From positions 2,357,204 to 2,421,203 of the forward strand of contig NZ_JAPNKE010000002.1 in the NCBI RefSeq assembly GCF_026626665.1: a stretch of 64,000 bases of DNA, written 5' to 3'. Below the pieces are notes generated by a model. It ran no database searches and had not been told where the DNA came from. It was given only the letters and a program-made list of their open reading frames with translations. Source of the stretch: Nannocystis pusilla. GTDB taxonomy: Bacteria; Myxococcota_A; Polyangia; Nannocystales; Nannocystaceae. The translations under genes and the position numbers were made by a program. Below, in pieces: positions 62,527-64,000 of the stretch (positions are counted from its first letter, which is position 1; each line of letters opens with the position of its first letter).

Positions 62527-62576
62527 CTTTGCGACATGCTCGTGGGAGCATGTCCGCTGGGGAATGTCCTTTAGAA
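62527..62576. repeat. ACATGT-family hairpin at a convergent junction
   Basis: GACATGCTC-GTG-GGAGCATGTC is a perfect 9-bp-arm hairpin near 62533-62553. It is followed by GGAATGTCCTTTAGAAC, which overlaps the stop codon of the minus-strand barrel gene. Confidence 0.8.
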
Positions 62577-63368
62577 CCTGTACAAGACGCCAGCCGAGCC
62601 CAGCAGGTGGGTCTGGTGGCGCGGCAGCGGGGCCTGGCGCAGCGCGGCGCTCTCGCCGGCGAACAGCGGGCCGGACGCGCGAGTGCGGGCCAGGTCGGTG
62701 ATGACCCCGTAGCCGCGGAGCGAGAAGGTCAGGGCGATGCGGCCGAGCAGCAGCTCGAGGTCGGCGCCGACCCGGACGGTGAACGCGCCGACGATCTGGG
62801 CGCCCGCGCGGCCGCCCTCCAGCTCGTAGCGGATCGCGTGCGCGAGGCCGCCGACGCCGGCGTCGAGGGCGAAGTGGCCGATGTCGCCGCGCGCGAGGAA
62901 GAGCAGGGCGCCGAACTCGGCCAGCAGCAGGTCCTGCGAGATCAGGTCGTTGTCGCTGCGGTAGCGCACCGAGCCCGAGCGCACCGCCACCTCGAGGGCG
63001 ATCGGCGGGCGGATCCGGACGCGGCCCAGCGCGCCCACTCCGCCCGCCGCGACCGAGTTGCCGAGGTAGCGCGCGTCGAGGTCGACGACCCGCGGACGCA
63101 GGGGCGGGATCTGCAGGCCGACCCCCTCGACGCCGATCGCCCAGCGCCGCACGGGCACCCGCTCGCTGAGGCGCGGGTGAGCCGGTCGCGCCGGGACAGT
63201 CGTGAGGGCGGCGGGGGCCGCGGCGCCGACGACGGGGCCCGGGGCAGGACCGCCGGGGTCGGGCGAGGCGGAGGGTCCGGCCGCGCGGGCCGGGACGGCG
63301 AGGCCGAGGGCGAGGACGGCCGACAGGGCCCACGGTCCGCGGGCGGGGATCTCGCGAGCTCGGACCAT
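62571..63368 (-). CDS. Outer-membrane beta-barrel protein
   Basis: The start at 63366-63368 gives 'MVRAREIPARGPWALSAVLA' with a signal ending 'GLAVPARAAG', a Pro-rich linker and about 190 residues of barrel strands ('VGALGRVRIRPPIALEVAVR', 'LLLAEFGALLFLARGDIGHF', 'DLELLLGRIALTFSLRGYGV'). The C-terminus 'LLGSAGVLYRF' has the terminal Phe of BamA substrates. Intact, 265 residues. Divergent from yicC, 150 bp away. Confidence 0.85.
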   Translation of the reverse strand: MVRAREIPARGPWALSAVLALGLAVPARAAGPSASPDPGGPAPGPVVGAAAPAALTTVPARPAHPRLSERVPVRRWAIGVEGVGLQIPPLRPRVVDLDARYLGNSVAAGGVGALGRVRIRPPIALEVAVRSGSVRYRSDNDLISQDLLLAEFGALLFLARGDIGHFALDAGVGGLAHAIRYELEGGRAGAQIVGAFTVRVGADLELLLGRIALTFSLRGYGVITDLARTRASGPLFAGESAALRQAPLPRHQTHLLGSAGVLYRF

Positions 63369-63520
63369 GCGCCGGCAGGAGCATAGGCGCTCGGGCGCCC
63401 CCCGCGGTAGCCCCCTGGAGGGCCCTGCAGGCGATCCTCACGGCACCGACGCGTCGGTGCGACGGGCCCGGCTTCCTCCACAACTTGCGGCGGGGGCCGC
63501 GGAGGCGATAGTGAGCAGAG

Positions 63521-64000
63521 GTGCCGCTTCGCAGCATGACAGGGTTCGGCGCGACGAGCTGCGTCACCGAGATCGCCGGACAACCGATGCGGCTCGGGGT
63601 CGAGCTCCGCTCCGTCAACCAGCGCTTCCTCGAGGTGAAGATCCGCCAGCCGTTCGGCGCGGCGGCCGAACACGCGCTGCGGCGCAAGGTCGAGGCCCGG
63701 CTGCGTCGCGGTCGCGTCGACGTCTACGTCCACCTGCAGGCCGCGCTCGGGGCCGCGGCGCTCGGGCCCGCGGAGCTCGAGCGGGTCGCCGAGGTGCTGG
63801 CGCAGGCGCGGCAGATCGAGGTCCACGCGCAGACCATCGGCTCGGGCGCGCTGGCGCCGTTCACCGCGCTCGATGTCCTGCGCCTGCTCGCGGCCCGCAG
63901 CAGCGGCGCGGGCGAGGCCCCGTCCGCCGCGCCCGCCGAACTCGACGGCCTCGTCGATCTGGCCCTCGATGCGCTGTGCGCCATGCGCGAGCAGGAGGGC
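63521..64000 (+). CDS. yicC: YicC/YloC family endoribonuclease, 3'-truncated by window end
   Basis: GTG 63521 gives 'VPLRSMTGFGATSCVTEIAG', placing SMTGFG in the usual N-terminal position; an ATG at 63536 would remove it partly. Next come 'LGVELRSVNQRFLEVKIRQP' and 'ALRRKVEARLRRGRVDVYVH', conserved YicC blocks. The family comprises endoribonucleases linked to RNA decay, often near gmk/rpoZ. The frame is open to the window edge. Confidence 0.92.
   Translation, partial: MPLRSMTGFGATSCVTEIAGQPMRLGVELRSVNQRFLEVKIRQPFGAAAEHALRRKVEARLRRGRVDVYVHLQAALGAAALGPAELERVAEVLAQARQIEVHAQTIGSGALAPFTALDVLRLLAARSSGAGEAPSAAPAELDGLVDLALDALCAMREQEG

Overview
The window is a high-GC chromosomal segment that looks myxobacterial, most likely from the Nannocystaceae side of Myxococcota. 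The grounds are the very high GC, many lipoproteins with Ser/Thr/Asp/Gly-rich linkers, a Myxococcus-type Cys-rich repeat joined to EGF and RCC1 repeats, DxDCPxGxxC tandem repeats, futalosine-type menaquinone genes and many small outer-membrane barrels. This assignment is inference from gene content only.

Layout. 1-20.7 kb holds envelope and secreted proteins: a truncated M16 peptidase, a lipoprotein with eleven near-identical Cys-rich repeats, an M1-like domain fused to an outer-membrane barrel, LRR-type and RCC1/EGF lipoproteins, and an outer-membrane barrel next to a 13-heme cytochrome c. A group II intron with its reverse transcriptase sits at 21-22.9 kb, inside a dispersed palindromic repeat. 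23-36 kb carries a phosphoesterase, a tRNA-like gene, a class A penicillin-binding protein, a NamZ/DUF1343 hydrolase, a NadD-DUF2520 fusion and a beta-propeller lipoprotein. 36-46.8 kb is bioenergetic: a PAS/STAS regulator, the complete nqrABCDEF-apbE-nqrM operon, and an apparently fused mqnA-mqnC gene. Sodium-pumping NADH:quinone reductase, its flavin- and iron-loading helpers and part of its quinone supply are therefore side by side. 47-57.8 kb has two Uma2 nucleases, the NAD(P)HX repair enzyme and a Gld-like ABC operon (TPR lipoprotein, ATPase, permease-GldG fusion, DUF4340). 58-64 kb has paralogous small Cys-rich lipoproteins, a family 5 solute-binding protein, a 51-residue exported peptide, a barrel and the start of yicC.

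The strongest unexplained signal is a family of short palindromes built on ACATGT. They form 6-8 bp hairpins whose stems vary in a compensatory way. They occur singly or in arrays in many intergenic gaps, and as CTGTCC-4 nt-GGACAG mini-hairpins inside genes. One array is in frame in a lipoprotein, another has multiplied a stop/start junction between two operon genes, and the group II intron has landed in a third. Several unrelated tandem or hairpin repeats (9.1-9.7, 30.4-30.6, 58.5-59.0 kb) add to this.

Reliability. About a dozen and a half otherwise convincing genes contain a single-base frameshift, often one missing base in a G/C run, including essential-type genes (nqrE, nqrF, ABC ATPase). 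I treat these as probable sequence errors, not pseudogenes. Frame joins and some starts are approximate. No CRISPR, rRNA, prophage or plasmid origin was seen.
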